Made by a program: the position numbers and the translations under genes. Positions 26,710-35,310 of a DNA stretch of 64,000 bases are shown here, piece after piece. Where the stretch lies: positions 868,001 through 932,000 of the forward strand of contig OZ241208.1 of the NCBI GenBank assembly GCA_965199665.1. The letters are read 5' to 3'. The notes under the pieces are model-generated. The model had not been told where the DNA came from, did not search any database, and saw nothing but the letters and a program-made list of their open reading frames with translations. The DNA comes from JAVVHH01 sp965199665 (lineage in GTDB: Bacteria; Pseudomonadota; Alphaproteobacteria; Acetobacterales; Acetobacteraceae). Position 1 is the stretch's first letter. Every line of letters begins with the position of its first letter.

Positions 26710-27378
26710 ATGATCGACAACAGCACGTTCACCTTCCTGAAGGGGATAGCCGCTCATACCGAGAAGGCGTGGCTAGAAGACCACCGAGACGACTATCAGA
26801 CCGCAAAGGACAACATCGTTGAAGCGGCGGGCATCCTAATCGGCCGATGCGACGAGTTCGATGGCGCCGTTGGTCGCGCGAACGCCGATCCCGCCCGCTG
26901 CGTCAGCCGGCTCAACCGCGACATGCGGTTTGCCAGGGGCAAGCCGCCCTACAAGACTGACTTCTTCATCTCGCTCGCTCTGGGCGAATTGCAGGCGATA
27001 GCCTCCTACTTCGTCCATATCGAGCCGGGGCACTGCTATGCCGGAGGCGGGGTTTTCACCACACAACCCGAAGCGCTCGGCCGCATTCGCGACCGCATCG
27101 TCGCCCAGACCGGGAAATGGAACGGGATCGTGCATACCCCGACGTTCCAGCAGGTTTTCCCGAACGGCCTTACCAGCCCGGAGACGCTGAAGACCGCGCC
27201 ACATGGCTATGATCCCGATCATCCGGCGATTGAAGACCTGCGCCGGAAAGGCTTTTGCGCCAACCATCCACTGACCGACAAGACGATGCGGGCCGACGAA
27301 GCGTTCGACCAGATCATCCACGCATTCAAGGCCGCCCGACCCTTGGTGGATTTCATCAACACGGCGGTCCATGTTTGA
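26710..27378 (+). CDS. DUF2461 domain-containing protein
   Basis: A 222-residue DUF2461 (TIGR02453) protein, cytoplasmic. Family features: FLKGIAAHTEKAWLEDHRDDY at the N-terminus, RLNRDMRFARGKPPYKTDFF in the middle (the family core with R-D-x-RF and K-PYK), then FVHIEPGHCYAGGGVF. Length is normal. The molecular function of the family is unknown. It is first in a two-gene unit with tetR (24 bases apart) and carries operator O1 upstream, so it is likely repressed by that TetR. Confidence 0.88.
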   Translation: MIDNSTFTFLKGIAAHTEKAWLEDHRDDYQTAKDNIVEAAGILIGRCDEFDGAVGRANADPARCVSRLNRDMRFARGKPPYKTDFFISLALGELQAIASYFVHIEPGHCYAGGGVFTTQPEALGRIRDRIVAQTGKWNGIVHTPTFQQVFPNGLTSPETLKTAPHGYDPDHPAIEDLRRKGFCANHPLTDKTMRADEAFDQIIHAFKAARPLVDFINTAVHV

Positions 27379-27402
27379 TGGTGGGATGCTCGACCAACCG
27401 GA

Positions 27403-28056
27403 ATGCTGACACCTGGAGACGATCGGGCTGCCCGACCTCGTCGTGGCAGACCGCGTAACGACGAGACGGGGCAAGTCAACGAGCGGATCCTCGAGGCCGC
27501 TACCGCGTTGTTCCTGGCCCAGGGCTTCGGTCGAACCACGCTGGACCAGGTTTCGGAGGCCGCACATACCGGCAAGACCACGCTCTACGGACGCTTCCCG
27601 AACAAGGAGGCGCTTTTCGCTGCCGTCGTCCGCAGATCTATCGAAACCATGTTCGCCGAACTCGAGCCGATACCCACCGGGCTCAGCCGCAACGACCGGC
27701 TCCGACATGCCGGTCGTGAACTGGCGCGGGCCTACCTCGCACCCCGGTGCATCGCGCTGATCCGGATGACCGGGGCCGAGGCCAGCAACTTTCCGCTCCT
27801 GGCGACGATGGCGTACGACTTCAGCATGGCGGGCTCCGCGAAATACGTCGCTGGCGCACTCGTCGAAGACAGCGCGGTCACCGCAATCGAGAGCGTCCTG
27901 CCGCACGCTCAACGCTTCGTCGAAGTTGCCCTCCACTCGACCGCATTCCAGGCGATGTTCGGCAGCGACCCGGCCGCCCTCCTCACTGCCAGCGCCAAAC
28001 ATGTCGACGATGCGATCGTGGTCCTGTCGGCTGAAATGGCTGCGGCAAAAACTTAA
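27403..28056 (+). CDS. TetR/AcrR family transcriptional repressor
   Basis: 217 residues. N-terminal HTH about 24-72: NERILEAATALFLAQGFGRTTLDQVSEAAHTGKTTLYGRFPNKEALF (split here as the standard alpha1-alpha3 pattern with TTLYGRFPNK). The C-terminal ligand domain is of the TetR_C_7 type (RFVEVALHSTAFQAMFG). A basic RPRRGRPRND stretch precedes the HTH. It is flanked by two nearly identical palindromes, O1 before its own transcript and O2 just after its stop and before the ferritin-like gene. This makes it the obvious regulator of both units. Inducer unknown. Confidence 0.9.
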   Translation: MLTPGDDRAARPRRGRPRNDETGQVNERILEAATALFLAQGFGRTTLDQVSEAAHTGKTTLYGRFPNKEALFAAVVRRSIETMFAELEPIPTGLSRNDRLRHAGRELARAYLAPRCIALIRMTGAEASNFPLLATMAYDFSMAGSAKYVAGALVEDSAVTAIESVLPHAQRFVEVALHSTAFQAMFGSDPAALLTASAKHVDDAIVVLSAEMAAAKT

Positions 28057-28087
28057 CCTCGAAACCTTCTCCGCCTGCTCCACGTTA

Positions 28088-28116
28088 TTGAAATGGGACG
28101 ATATCGTCCTATTTAT
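28088..28116 (+). promoter_or_regulatory. Putative TetR operator O2 within a promoter, before the DUF892 gene
   Basis: A perfect 14-base palindrome GGACGATATCGTCC (28096-28109) lies in the spacer between TTGAAA (28088-28093) and a -10-like ATTTAT (28111-28116), a 17-base spacing. It shares ATGGGACGATAYCGTC with O1. Located 32 bases after the tetR stop and 27-47 bases before the ATG of the ferritin-like gene. Repressor binding here would occlude the promoter. Confidence 0.75.
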
Positions 28117-28142
28117 TGCAGATCATTCGGAGCAGGAAGCCC

Positions 28143-28637
28143 ATGGCTAAAGACGCATACAACACCTGGTACAAGGCTGGCTCGCATGCGGTCCGGTCCG
28201 CCTGCGAACAGGGCGTGGCGGGGGCTCTCAAAGCCCATGAGCTCCTCACCGATCCGGGTGCCCAAGCCCTTGCGGCCGAGGGAGCAGAGATGGCCAAGCG
28301 CAACGAGGCAGCATTCGTGGGTATCCTGAAAGACATCGGCGAGACGCCGAACGACTTCGTCGACCGGATTATGGAAGGGATTGGCAAGGGCATCGAGATG
28401 TCGGTGAAAGCGACTGAGGACAAGTCGGTGCTCGATGTCGCGTTGATCACCGGCGAGCAGACGGCGCTCCACTACTTCATTGCCGGGTTCGGGGCACACG
28501 CCGCTGCCGCCAAGGCATTGGGAAGGCCAAAACACGCCGAGATGCTGAAGGGCATGATCGACGAGTGCAAGGCGCTCGACGAGAAGTACACGGAATGTGC
28601 CGAAGGCACCGTCAACAAGGCGGCCGCCGCGGCATAA
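28143..28637 (+). CDS. DUF892 (YciE/YciF-like) ferritin-like protein
   Basis: 164 residues, all helical. The C-terminal half fits the DUF892 ferritin-like pattern: DVALITGEQTALHYFIAGFGAHAAAAKALG, then EMLKGMIDECKALDEKYTE, supplying the carboxylates and histidine of a di-iron four-helix bundle. The N-terminal half (RNEAAFVGILKDIGETP) corresponds to the first helix pair. YciE/YciF-type proteins are stress-induced in enterobacteria. ATG 28143 is preceded by GGAGCAGGA. Just downstream of operator O2 and followed by the photolyase-like gene, so the two probably form one TetR-controlled stress transcript. Confidence 0.75.
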   Translation: MAKDAYNTWYKAGSHAVRSACEQGVAGALKAHELLTDPGAQALAAEGAEMAKRNEAAFVGILKDIGETPNDFVDRIMEGIGKGIEMSVKATEDKSVLDVALITGEQTALHYFIAGFGAHAAAAKALGRPKHAEMLKGMIDECKALDEKYTECAEGTVNKAAAAA

Positions 28638-28722
28638 CTCCGCTTCGACACTTACTCTATCAGACGTTCGTGCAGGGCTTGAAGTTCTGCCCGGACATCT
28701 GACTGCGTTTGAGGGCGATCCC

Positions 28723-30075
28723 GTGAATGCTCTTGGTGTAACCATCCCGCAAGGGAAGACGCTGCTCTGGCTCGCAGAAGACTTGCGGCTCGAAGACAAT
28801 CTGGCGCTGACGATGGCTACCGCCCCGGCTTTTGATGGCTATGCCGTCTTGCGCACTCTGCCGGAAGCAAGGGGAAGGCCACGTCGCACACCGAACCGGC
28901 AGGCGCTCGAGGATGCGGCCGAGCAGCGGCTCCATCAGCATTTTGCAGCCGCAGGAATTCACTTTGAGGTGCTCGGTCCCGGTGACGAGACGTCGCTCCT
29001 GAATGCCTGTCGTCGATTAGGTTGCGCCTCGGTCATCCGCAACGCGGCCGATGGGATGCCGATCGAGAACGCCTATCGGGCCGAGTGGGAGCGCGAGTTG
29101 GCCTCGGCCGACATCCCCTTGATGACTGTCAATGGCGAGATGATCCGACGATTGGGTCTTGGAGGCGCCAAACCGTGTGCGCCGTTTCTGACCGACGACG
29201 CCGAGATCGGGTCCAGCAGATTGCCCGCCGCGCATCCGCTCCTGCTTCTTCGCGCGTTCTTGGAGACCCTGCCGGAACGGGATTACCTCGATGGAATGTG
29301 GGTTCCCGGCCGCGACCGGCTGAGTTCGAGCCAACTCTCGACGCACTTCGCTGCCGGCACGCTGTCGAGCGATCGGGCAGCGGTGGAAACCGTCAGGGCG
29401 CAACGCGCCTGGAACAGCGCCCACCCGGGTCAAGCTCGAACGGTGGAAGGGAAATCATTCTTTCATTTCCTGCGCCGCATAAGCATGCGGACCGGGTTCC
29501 TGACGACGTTCTCACGGTTCGAGGACAACGCACCGCCGCTGACCTCCACGGCGAAGCAGCACAGGATGGTGCAAGCGTGGCGCGACGGCCGAACGGGCAT
29601 TCCGATGCCGGATGCGGCAATGCGGGAGTTGGCGACGACAGGTTGGATCAATTTCCGCCTGCGGCAGCTGGTCACCTCCTACGGTGTCCAACTCCTCCAG
29701 CTTCCGCCTGCAGAAGTCGGCGCTGCTCTGGCCGAGATGTTTGACGACTACGAGCCCGGCATCACCTGGCCGCAAGTGGCGATCAACGACGGACGCATCG
29801 GCCAGGAAAAGGGGCCGCGCATCCTCAATCCGGTCAAGCAGGGCCACGATCTGGACCCATCCGAAGCCTACGTTCGAAAGTGGCTGCCGGAATTAACCAC
29901 GGTGCCAGCAGGGATGGCGCACGAGCCGTGGCTGCATGCAGATAATCCCCTCCCGATCCCGCTGGTCGACCACAAGGCGGCGTTTCGCGAGGCCCGTGCA
30001 AGGTGGGGGAATCGTGTCTCGGCATTAAGGCCGCGTGAGGACGTGGCGGCATCTCATGCCGGCGCTCTGTTGTGA
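28723..30075 (+). CDS. Cryptochrome/photolyase family FAD-binding protein
   Basis: About 450 residues. N-terminal antenna fold about 10-130 (TLLWLAEDLRLEDNLAL in place of the usual FRRDLRLxDN), C-terminal FAD domain about 200-450 with the signature PMPDAAMRELATTGWINFRLRQLVTSYG region and ILNPVKQGHDLDPSEAYVRKW. The second part is strongly photolyase-like: it repairs UV-induced pyrimidine dimers, or senses blue light. The normally conserved arginine pair of the antenna motif is AE here. GTG 28723 is preferred (GAGGG just before); a GTG at 28597 would overlap the ferritin-like gene. Probably the second gene under operator O2. Confidence 0.85.
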   Translation: MNALGVTIPQGKTLLWLAEDLRLEDNLALTMATAPAFDGYAVLRTLPEARGRPRRTPNRQALEDAAEQRLHQHFAAAGIHFEVLGPGDETSLLNACRRLGCASVIRNAADGMPIENAYRAEWERELASADIPLMTVNGEMIRRLGLGGAKPCAPFLTDDAEIGSSRLPAAHPLLLLRAFLETLPERDYLDGMWVPGRDRLSSSQLSTHFAAGTLSSDRAAVETVRAQRAWNSAHPGQARTVEGKSFFHFLRRISMRTGFLTTFSRFEDNAPPLTSTAKQHRMVQAWRDGRTGIPMPDAAMRELATTGWINFRLRQLVTSYGVQLLQLPPAEVGAALAEMFDDYEPGITWPQVAINDGRIGQEKGPRILNPVKQGHDLDPSEAYVRKWLPELTTVPAGMAHEPWLHADNPLPIPLVDHKAAFREARARWGNRVSALRPREDVAASHAGALL

Positions 30076-30232
30076 AAGACGACAAACGCGATGTATCCAA
30101 CTCAGCATTTCAGCGACACAACCGCTACCGCCGGTTACGTCTCGCAGTCGTTCCCACAAACGATGGCTGATCGGGAATGGCTGGATGCCGGTGATAGCGG
30201 CCGGGGCGAACCGCCAGCCGGCTGCTCCCCCG

Positions 30233-30766
30233 CTAGTGATGCCGCTGGCAGAACCTGATGCGGTTCCCGAAGGGGGCATGCACCTGTAGCTGATCGCCCC
30301 ACGGCAACCGCTCGATACCGGGGCGGCCATAGCCGTAGTTCTTTGCAATCAACTCCGCATGGAAAGCTTGCACGCCCTCCATCCAGACGAAAGCCGTCGA
30401 TCCCGGACTGGCGTCGCCATGATGCTCGCTCAGGTGCAGCACGAAACCGGCCCGCTCGATGCCCATATACAACGGCAAGCTAGGCTCGTGCCGATGCTCC
30501 ATCGTCACGGTGAAACCGAGGAAATCGCAGTAGAACTCCCTTGCTTTTGTCACGTCGAAGATGCGGAATATGGGAATAGCTTGCTCGAATGAGATTTGGC
30601 CCGAGTGCTTGGAGGCCAATTTTGCAGCGGCGGTATTCCAATCGCGATGACCGAGCTGCGCGGCGACAAGCTCAAGACTTGTGCCGTGCGTCACATCCAT
30701 AGTGTTTGCAGCCAATGCGGATCGCAGCCGCTTGGCCATTGCTTTCGCTTGATCGATAGTCGGCAT
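30233..30766 (-). CDS. Glyoxalase-superfamily (VOC) protein with N-terminal glyoxalase-related domain
   Basis: About 177 residues. The N-terminal 50 (IDQAKAMAKRLRSALA, HGTSLELVAAQLGHRDWNTAAA) is a helical glyoxalase-related domain; the rest is a VOC fold (IPIFRIFDVTKAREFYCDFLGF, GFVLHLSEHHGD, WGDQLQVHAPFGNRIRF). This arrangement is common in bleomycin-resistance-like proteins that may bind or sequester small toxic compounds; no activity can be assigned. ATG 30766 has GAGGAAC upstream. Convergent with the photolyase gene. Confidence 0.85.
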   Translation of the reverse strand: MPTIDQAKAMAKRLRSALAANTMDVTHGTSLELVAAQLGHRDWNTAAAKLASKHSGQISFEQAIPIFRIFDVTKAREFYCDFLGFTVTMEHRHEPSLPLYMGIERAGFVLHLSEHHGDASPGSTAFVWMEGVQAFHAELIAKNYGYGRPGIERLPWGDQLQVHAPFGNRIRFCQRHH

Positions 30767-31208
30767 GATAGTTCCTCGCGCCAGCGATAGGTCATCGGGA
30801 GCTCGCATTGCCGATTCATCGCCGGGAGGACTGTCCGGTGACGATCAAACCTCGATGCCTTCACCTCATCCAAGCGGACGCGAGCGGCCGGCGGCACCTG
30901 CCGGCAGGTAAGCTGTCAGCATGGGTCTATATGTGTCAACCGATCCGGCGCTCCCACAAACGAAGGTTCAACGGGAAAGCAGTTCCTCAATTTGCTGGAG
31001 CGGCGTCAATGGATGCCGTTTTCTCGAAATCTGTTCCCAAATTATCTTTCCCGAAATTGCCTGATCCAGATGAGAAAGCGGGAAGGGTGGAGACACTGGA
31101 ATGGCCCTCGCGCCGCGTCAGACTACGTCCGGATTCCACCCAAAGCACGGGTCTATCGTGACGCGGAAACCAACAATCGCGACAGGTGTCTCACAGTCCG
31201 CAGACCGC
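30767..31208. other. Intergenic region without a supportable gene
   Basis: Short overlapping frames on both strands do not resemble proteins. Base composition drops slightly to the right of 30900. I see nothing but a small CCTGCCGGCAGG palindrome near 30897. Confidence 0.6.
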
Positions 31209-31859
31209 TTACGACGGGTTGGATCTCACCTCTGTGACGCGCCAGGTCGTGAACGGCTCGATCTCACCCGTGGCAAGCCTGGTGATCGACTGCCGCTTGA
31301 GTAGAATGCCGGTCCGCCGGTCGACCCAATGCTCCGACACTCGGACGTTGGAGCGCCCAAACGCATCGTGACGCACGATCTTGAGCTCGACGGTCCCGCG
31401 GGGGCGACCAGCGAGAGTGAGCGTCGGGTTCGCGACGTGCTCGACCGTCACGCGACCCCAGAGTGCGGCACGCGTGTCCTGAAAGGTGGTCTTCGTCCCG
31501 ACCGGACCGGTCAGTGCGTCCAGAATGGCCTTCCGCTCGGCGGCCGGCACCTTGCGGTAGCGTCCCGATCCCCAGAAGCCGGCGAAAAACCGCCTGGATC
31601 GGCGCTGCCATCGAACCCGGCAGATCTGCGGGTCGGCGGGATCCGCACCCTCGTACCGCACGATCAGGCCGGTCTCGAGGGTCGCCGTCGCATCTTGCTC
31701 ACACGATGGCACCTGAGCCAGACCAGAATTGTCCACCGGGGCCGTTGCCTGCCCCTGCCTGACGGCAGGCGCCGCCACACCGAAGCTGCGCGTGTTCGGG
31801 GCCGCGCACGCCGACACCGCGAGGGAGACGACGATGGCGCTCAAGGGCAAGCGGGTCAT
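31209..31859 (-). CDS. Putative lipoprotein of unknown function
   Basis: About 216 residues. The N-terminus MTRLPLSAIVVSLAVSACAAP is a lipoprotein signal (lipobox VSAC). The mature part is beta-rich with two cysteines (PSCEQDA, ICRVRW), ending in HWVDRRTGILLKRQSI and TTWRVTEV. No domain recognised. It is third in an apparent envelope group on the minus strand: amidase, SH3 protein, then this gene. ATG 31859 is chosen so that the signal begins at the N-terminus; the ORF opens 21 bases earlier. Confidence 0.65.
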   Translation of the reverse strand: MTRLPLSAIVVSLAVSACAAPNTRSFGVAAPAVRQGQATAPVDNSGLAQVPSCEQDATATLETGLIVRYEGADPADPQICRVRWQRRSRRFFAGFWGSGRYRKVPAAERKAILDALTGPVGTKTTFQDTRAALWGRVTVEHVANPTLTLAGRPRGTVELKIVRHDAFGRSNVRVSEHWVDRRTGILLKRQSITRLATGEIEPFTTWRVTEVRSNPS

Positions 31860-31932
31860 GTGCTTGGCCCGATTCAGCATCGAGGCGGGACAGATCAGTG
31901 TTCGGACTCCAGATCAAAGCGGGGCGATGTTC

Positions 31933-32478
31933 TCAGCCCGGCACGGCCTCGGCTGCGAACGTGCCCCAAAAGGCGTCGCGCTCGAGATAACCCTCAACCG
32001 AGCCGACCTCAACCCGGCACCAGGCGACTTGCGCCGCGCACGACACGATCCGCCCGACGACATGGGCCTGCAAGCGCGCGACCGGCGACGAATGCTTCGT
32101 GGCCGCGGCGTGCACCGTGCGCATCGGCCCGGTTTTGACGTAGAAGCTGCGGCGAGCGACGATAATGCTGCTGTGTACCCAGCCTTCCGTTCCGTCCGGA
32201 ATCCGGACCTGGCGCCATTCCTTGAACTCCCGCTTGATCTCCACGGGCAGGAAGCGCCGATGCAGGACCCAGGCGATCGGGTAGCGTCGACCGGGTCCCA
32301 CGCGGAGATTGACGTCGTCGGACCGTAATGACGCGAAGCGCGGCAAGGGCAAATGCGTCACCCGCCCCGCGACGACCCTGTCGTGACGCGATGGCGTGCC
32401 CGCCGCACCGCTGAGAACGGCCGCGGCGACGAGGAACGCGTAGGCTCGGACAGGTTGTGCAACGGTGTTCTGCGGCAT
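31933..32478 (-). CDS. Exported bacterial SH3-domain protein
   Basis: 181 residues: a signal-like hydrophobic N-terminus (AYAFLVAAAVLSGAAG), then a bacterial SH3 fold, SDDVNLRVGPGRRYPIAWVLHRRFLPVEIKREFKEWRQVRIPDGTEGWVH being the diagnostic VNLRxGP...GWV pattern (shown here in outline). A second, less regular SH3-like repeat covers about residues 110-175 (VVGRIVSCAAQVAWCRVEVGSVEGYLER). Such domains bind peptidoglycan or target envelope enzymes. It begins seven bases after the amidase gene ends, so the two are co-transcribed and may act together. Confidence 0.8.
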   Translation of the reverse strand: MPQNTVAQPVRAYAFLVAAAVLSGAAGTPSRHDRVVAGRVTHLPLPRFASLRSDDVNLRVGPGRRYPIAWVLHRRFLPVEIKREFKEWRQVRIPDGTEGWVHSSIIVARRSFYVKTGPMRTVHAAATKHSSPVARLQAHVVGRIVSCAAQVAWCRVEVGSVEGYLERDAFWGTFAAEAVPG

Positions 32479-32485
32479 GGCGGCG

Positions 32486-33499
32486 CTACGAACCGCTCGC
32501 CGTCCTGAACGTCACCTTGTCGAAGTAGTCGCCGATCGCGTCGCGGATGGCGTGGGCCACGGTGCGACGATAGCGGGTCGTCCTCAGGAGGCGCTCTTCG
32601 TGCCGATTGGAGACGAAGCCCATCTCCACCAGCACGCTCGGCACACCGGCCGTGGCCAAGACGTAGAGATGGGCCTCGCGCGCCGGGTCGTGCACCATGG
32701 CGACGTCGTCCTTCAACTGCTCGACCATCGCCTTCTGCAACTCCGAGGATCCTGGTGGCGGATTGGCCGTCCCGGTCGACAAGGCGCGGCTGATCGCGCG
32801 GGAGGCGGCAGGGGTCGCGGGCAGCTTCACCGTCGCGCCCTGATCAGGCTCGGAACGCACATAGACGCTGGCGCCGTGCGCTCGCGGATCCGATGAGGCG
32901 TCCGCATGAATGGAGATCAACAGCGCCGGCTGTTGCGTCCGCGCTCGGGCGACCCGATTGGCGAGTGAGATGCCGACATCCGTCGTACGCGTCAATTCGA
33001 CGCGGAAGCGGCCTTGAGCACGCAACTCGCGCTGCAGTTCCAGTGCCGTCGACAGCGTCACATCTTTTTCGAGCAACCCGGTGAGTCCAACGGCACCAAC
33101 GTCGCGACCGCCGTGCCCGGGATCGATCAGGACAAGCGGCATCAATGCTCGCCGCAGGCGGGCGTTGGTCCGGGTTGCGGAAGCCTTCCGTGCCTTCGAG
33201 GTGGCCTTGGCAACTCGAGTGGGCGATCGGGGAGCGTTGCGGACCAACCTGTGGACCGTGGCTGCCTTTGGCGCGGCGCGTCGAACCTTGGCCGTCCGAG
33301 CCGCCTTGGGCAGTCGATTGGATCGGCTCGACAGCGGCTTGCCAACACGGGGCTGATGAGCGGCAACGGCGGCACGATGCCGATGCTCGACGTGCTTAGG
33401 CTTCGCGGTGGCTTCGGGAGACCACAGCGCCATGGCGGATGCGAGCACGCACAGTTGGAGTGCTGCTAGGCGCGTTCTTACTCGGGCGCGCTGTGGCAT
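32486..33499 (-). CDS. N-acetylmuramoyl-L-alanine amidase (AmiC-type)
   Basis: About 337 residues, exported. After a signal peptide comes a very basic lysine/arginine/alanine linker (about 35-120), then the Amidase_3 zinc domain: VLIDPGHGGRDVGA (first zinc histidine), LLEKDVTL (zinc glutamate), LLISIHADAS (second zinc histidine) and PSVLVEMGFVSN (catalytic glutamate). It cleaves the bond between N-acetylmuramic acid and L-alanine in septal peptidoglycan. No AMIN domain is visible; the basic linker may localise it instead. ATG 33499 is taken as the start; the frame opens at 33574. Co-transcribed with the SH3-domain gene. Confidence 0.88.
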   Translation of the reverse strand: MPQRARVRTRLAALQLCVLASAMALWSPEATAKPKHVEHRHRAAVAAHQPRVGKPLSSRSNRLPKAARTAKVRRAAPKAATVHRLVRNAPRSPTRVAKATSKARKASATRTNARLRRALMPLVLIDPGHGGRDVGAVGLTGLLEKDVTLSTALELQRELRAQGRFRVELTRTTDVGISLANRVARARTQQPALLISIHADASSDPRAHGASVYVRSEPDQGATVKLPATPAASRAISRALSTGTANPPPGSSELQKAMVEQLKDDVAMVHDPAREAHLYVLATAGVPSVLVEMGFVSNRHEERLLRTTRYRRTVAHAIRDAIGDYFDKVTFRTASGS

Positions 33500-33811
33500 C
33501 GACCAGGATCGCTCGGCTGCATGGTAGGCAAGATGATCCGTCCTCGTCGGCCTGGCCGGGCTCGACCGAGGCAATCAATGCCTGCCCCTGGATAATCGTG
33601 CAACCCCTTCCGAACTCGATCGGAAAAGATTGACTTGTCCGGTGGAGGTGTATCTCCGTCTAAATTCATTCACGAGTGAACTGATCTTAGCATGTAGGAA
33701 GGTTTCACTTCCATTGCGCCAATCTTAGCCCTTTAAGCTTAGTCTTTGCATGATATAATTTAAGTTCACTTCTTTAACGAGCGTAGATACACAGGCGTCG
33801 ATAGCCGGATT
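33500..33811. other. AT-richer intergenic region
   Basis: About 310 bases with clearly lower GC than the surroundings from about 33630 to 33800. No ORF of note. Repeats of AGTGAAC/GTTCACT-like words (GAGTGAACTGATC near 33674, AAGTTCACTTC near 33762) suggest a regulatory or promoter region for the rightward short ORF. Confidence 0.4.
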
Positions 33812-34132
33812 TTGCAGGAAAGGGTCTTGGCACGGTCACGATTGTCACCGGACGGCTTGGCGATCGGGGGCACCTTCTCCTACGACCCGACCGCCATCGG
33901 TTCCTGCAGCAATCTTCAAAGCTGCTCCTACGCGATCACCGCCGCCAGCAACGCTACCGAGACCCTCACCTTCGATGGCAAGACAATCTCTTTCGCTCTC
34001 ACGACTGGCAGCATTCAGCTCAATCAAGGCGGCGGCAACGCCCAGCAAATCACTATCTCCGGCACGGCGGAGACCGTGGTCGTCGCCGAGACGGCGCTGA
34101 CCGCCGCCGCCGCGCATTCGTGCCCGCTATGG
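33812..34132 (+). pseudogene. Fragment of a secreted beta-rich protein
   Basis: About 100 codons reading GGTFSYDPTAIGSCSN, then AASNATETLTFDGKTISFALTTGSIQL. This has the serine/threonine/asparagine/glycine-rich texture of exported beta-sheet proteins. There is no signal peptide, no sorting signal, and beyond about 34130 the frame is antisense to the dehydrogenase. Both ends appear lost. It might instead be a short genuine gene; the codon use is unlike the nearby shadow frames. Confidence 0.4.
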
Positions 34133-35206
34133 CTTGAGCACACTCAGCTTGAACGGTCCGGCCTCTTTCGCCGCATGGGTCACTGCCTCGTTGACCTTCG
34201 CCAGCGGGAACTCGGCCACCGTCCAGTGCCCGAGGTCGAGCAACCCGCCGCGGATCAACCCGACGAGGCCGGGGATGGCGGTGGTGTCGTACATCCACTG
34301 CCCACGCACCGTGATCAGGTTGCGCATGATCCATGGATAGGGCAGGGCTAGGTCTTCCCCGCCCAGCATGCCCACACCGCCCATCAGCACGGCTCGCCCG
34401 CCCTGCCTGAGCGTCATGATCGCCGCCCGGGCCACGCCTGCGCCGACGCAAGGCGGCAGGAAGTCCTGCACCGCGTCGATCGGGCCCGGTGCCGCGGCCC
34501 GCATCGCGGCCGTATCGGCTTCCCCGTCGCCGGTCAGCGGCACGGGAACCAGGCGTTCGCCGAAGCGGCGGCGCAGATCATCGAGCACCGCCGCATTACG
34601 GCCCGGTGCGACCACGCAGCGCGCGCCCATTGCGAGCCCGAGCGCCACCGTGGCGGAGCCGAAATTGCCGGTCGCTCCGCTGACCAGCAGCGTCTCGCCG
34701 GGCCGGAAGTCCATCGCCAGCAACCCGCCATAGGCGATCAACAGCGTATTGATGGCGCACCACCGCCCGGCTTCCGCCGGGTCGATCACCCCGATGGAGG
34801 CCGCGTTCTCCGTGGGCACGCGGACCTGCTCGGCAAAGGCACCGTCGCGGAAGTAGCGCTGCAGCTTCTGCCCGCCCTCGCCGCGGGCGCTCCAGCCCTG
34901 AAGCGTGATGTCGGGCGTGGCCGAGCCGTCTCGCGACCGCACCGTGGGGTCGCAGAACACCCAGTCGCCGGGCTGCAGCCGAGTGGCGTCTGGCCCGACC
35001 GCGCGCACCCGGCCAACGGCGCCGCAGCCCGGCACTATCGGCGTCGGCAGCAAGTAGCGGCGCGCCCCGCTGAACACCTCGTCCGCGTAGGACAGTATCG
35101 GCGCCGCGACGACATCCACCAGCACCTCCCCGGTGCCGATCATGGGCTCCGCTACGTCATCGACGCTGAGTGGCCGCCCGAACCCGGATAAGATGGCTGC
35201 TTTCAT
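34127..35206 (-). CDS. Medium-chain zinc-type alcohol dehydrogenase-like oxidoreductase
   Basis: About 359 residues of the MDR superfamily. MKAAILSGFGRPLSVDD start, GroES-like N-terminal domain, Rossmann motif LVSGATGNFGSATVALG about two thirds of the way in. The catalytic zinc cysteine expected near residue 38-40 is not evident (the region reads PILSYADEVFSG), so it may be zinc-independent (quinone-oxidoreductase-like) and use NAD(P)H on a carbonyl. GGGAG eight to ten bases before ATG 35206 fixes the start. Divergent from the XRE regulator, which likely controls it. Confidence 0.85.
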   Translation of the reverse strand: MKAAILSGFGRPLSVDDVAEPMIGTGEVLVDVVAAPILSYADEVFSGARRYLLPTPIVPGCGAVGRVRAVGPDATRLQPGDWVFCDPTVRSRDGSATPDITLQGWSARGEGGQKLQRYFRDGAFAEQVRVPTENAASIGVIDPAEAGRWCAINTLLIAYGGLLAMDFRPGETLLVSGATGNFGSATVALGLAMGARCVVAPGRNAAVLDDLRRRFGERLVPVPLTGDGEADTAAMRAAAPGPIDAVQDFLPPCVGAGVARAAIMTLRQGGRAVLMGGVGMLGGEDLALPYPWIMRNLITVRGQWMYDTTAIPGLVGLIRGGLLDLGHWTVAEFPLAKVNEAVTHAAKEAGPFKLSVLKP

Positions 35207-35310
35207 GCTCGAACTCCCTGGACAATGAAGCCCCGAGATGGCGTGCTTCGGTGACGCAAGGAGAACCGGCATCATACTGGTCTTCTCCGATACCACCCAG
35301 GGAGCTTGGC

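Noticed and set aside
26836..28083. 415-codon minus-strand frame over DUF2461 and TetR
   Set aside because: Antisense to two well-recognised families; no motif of its own.
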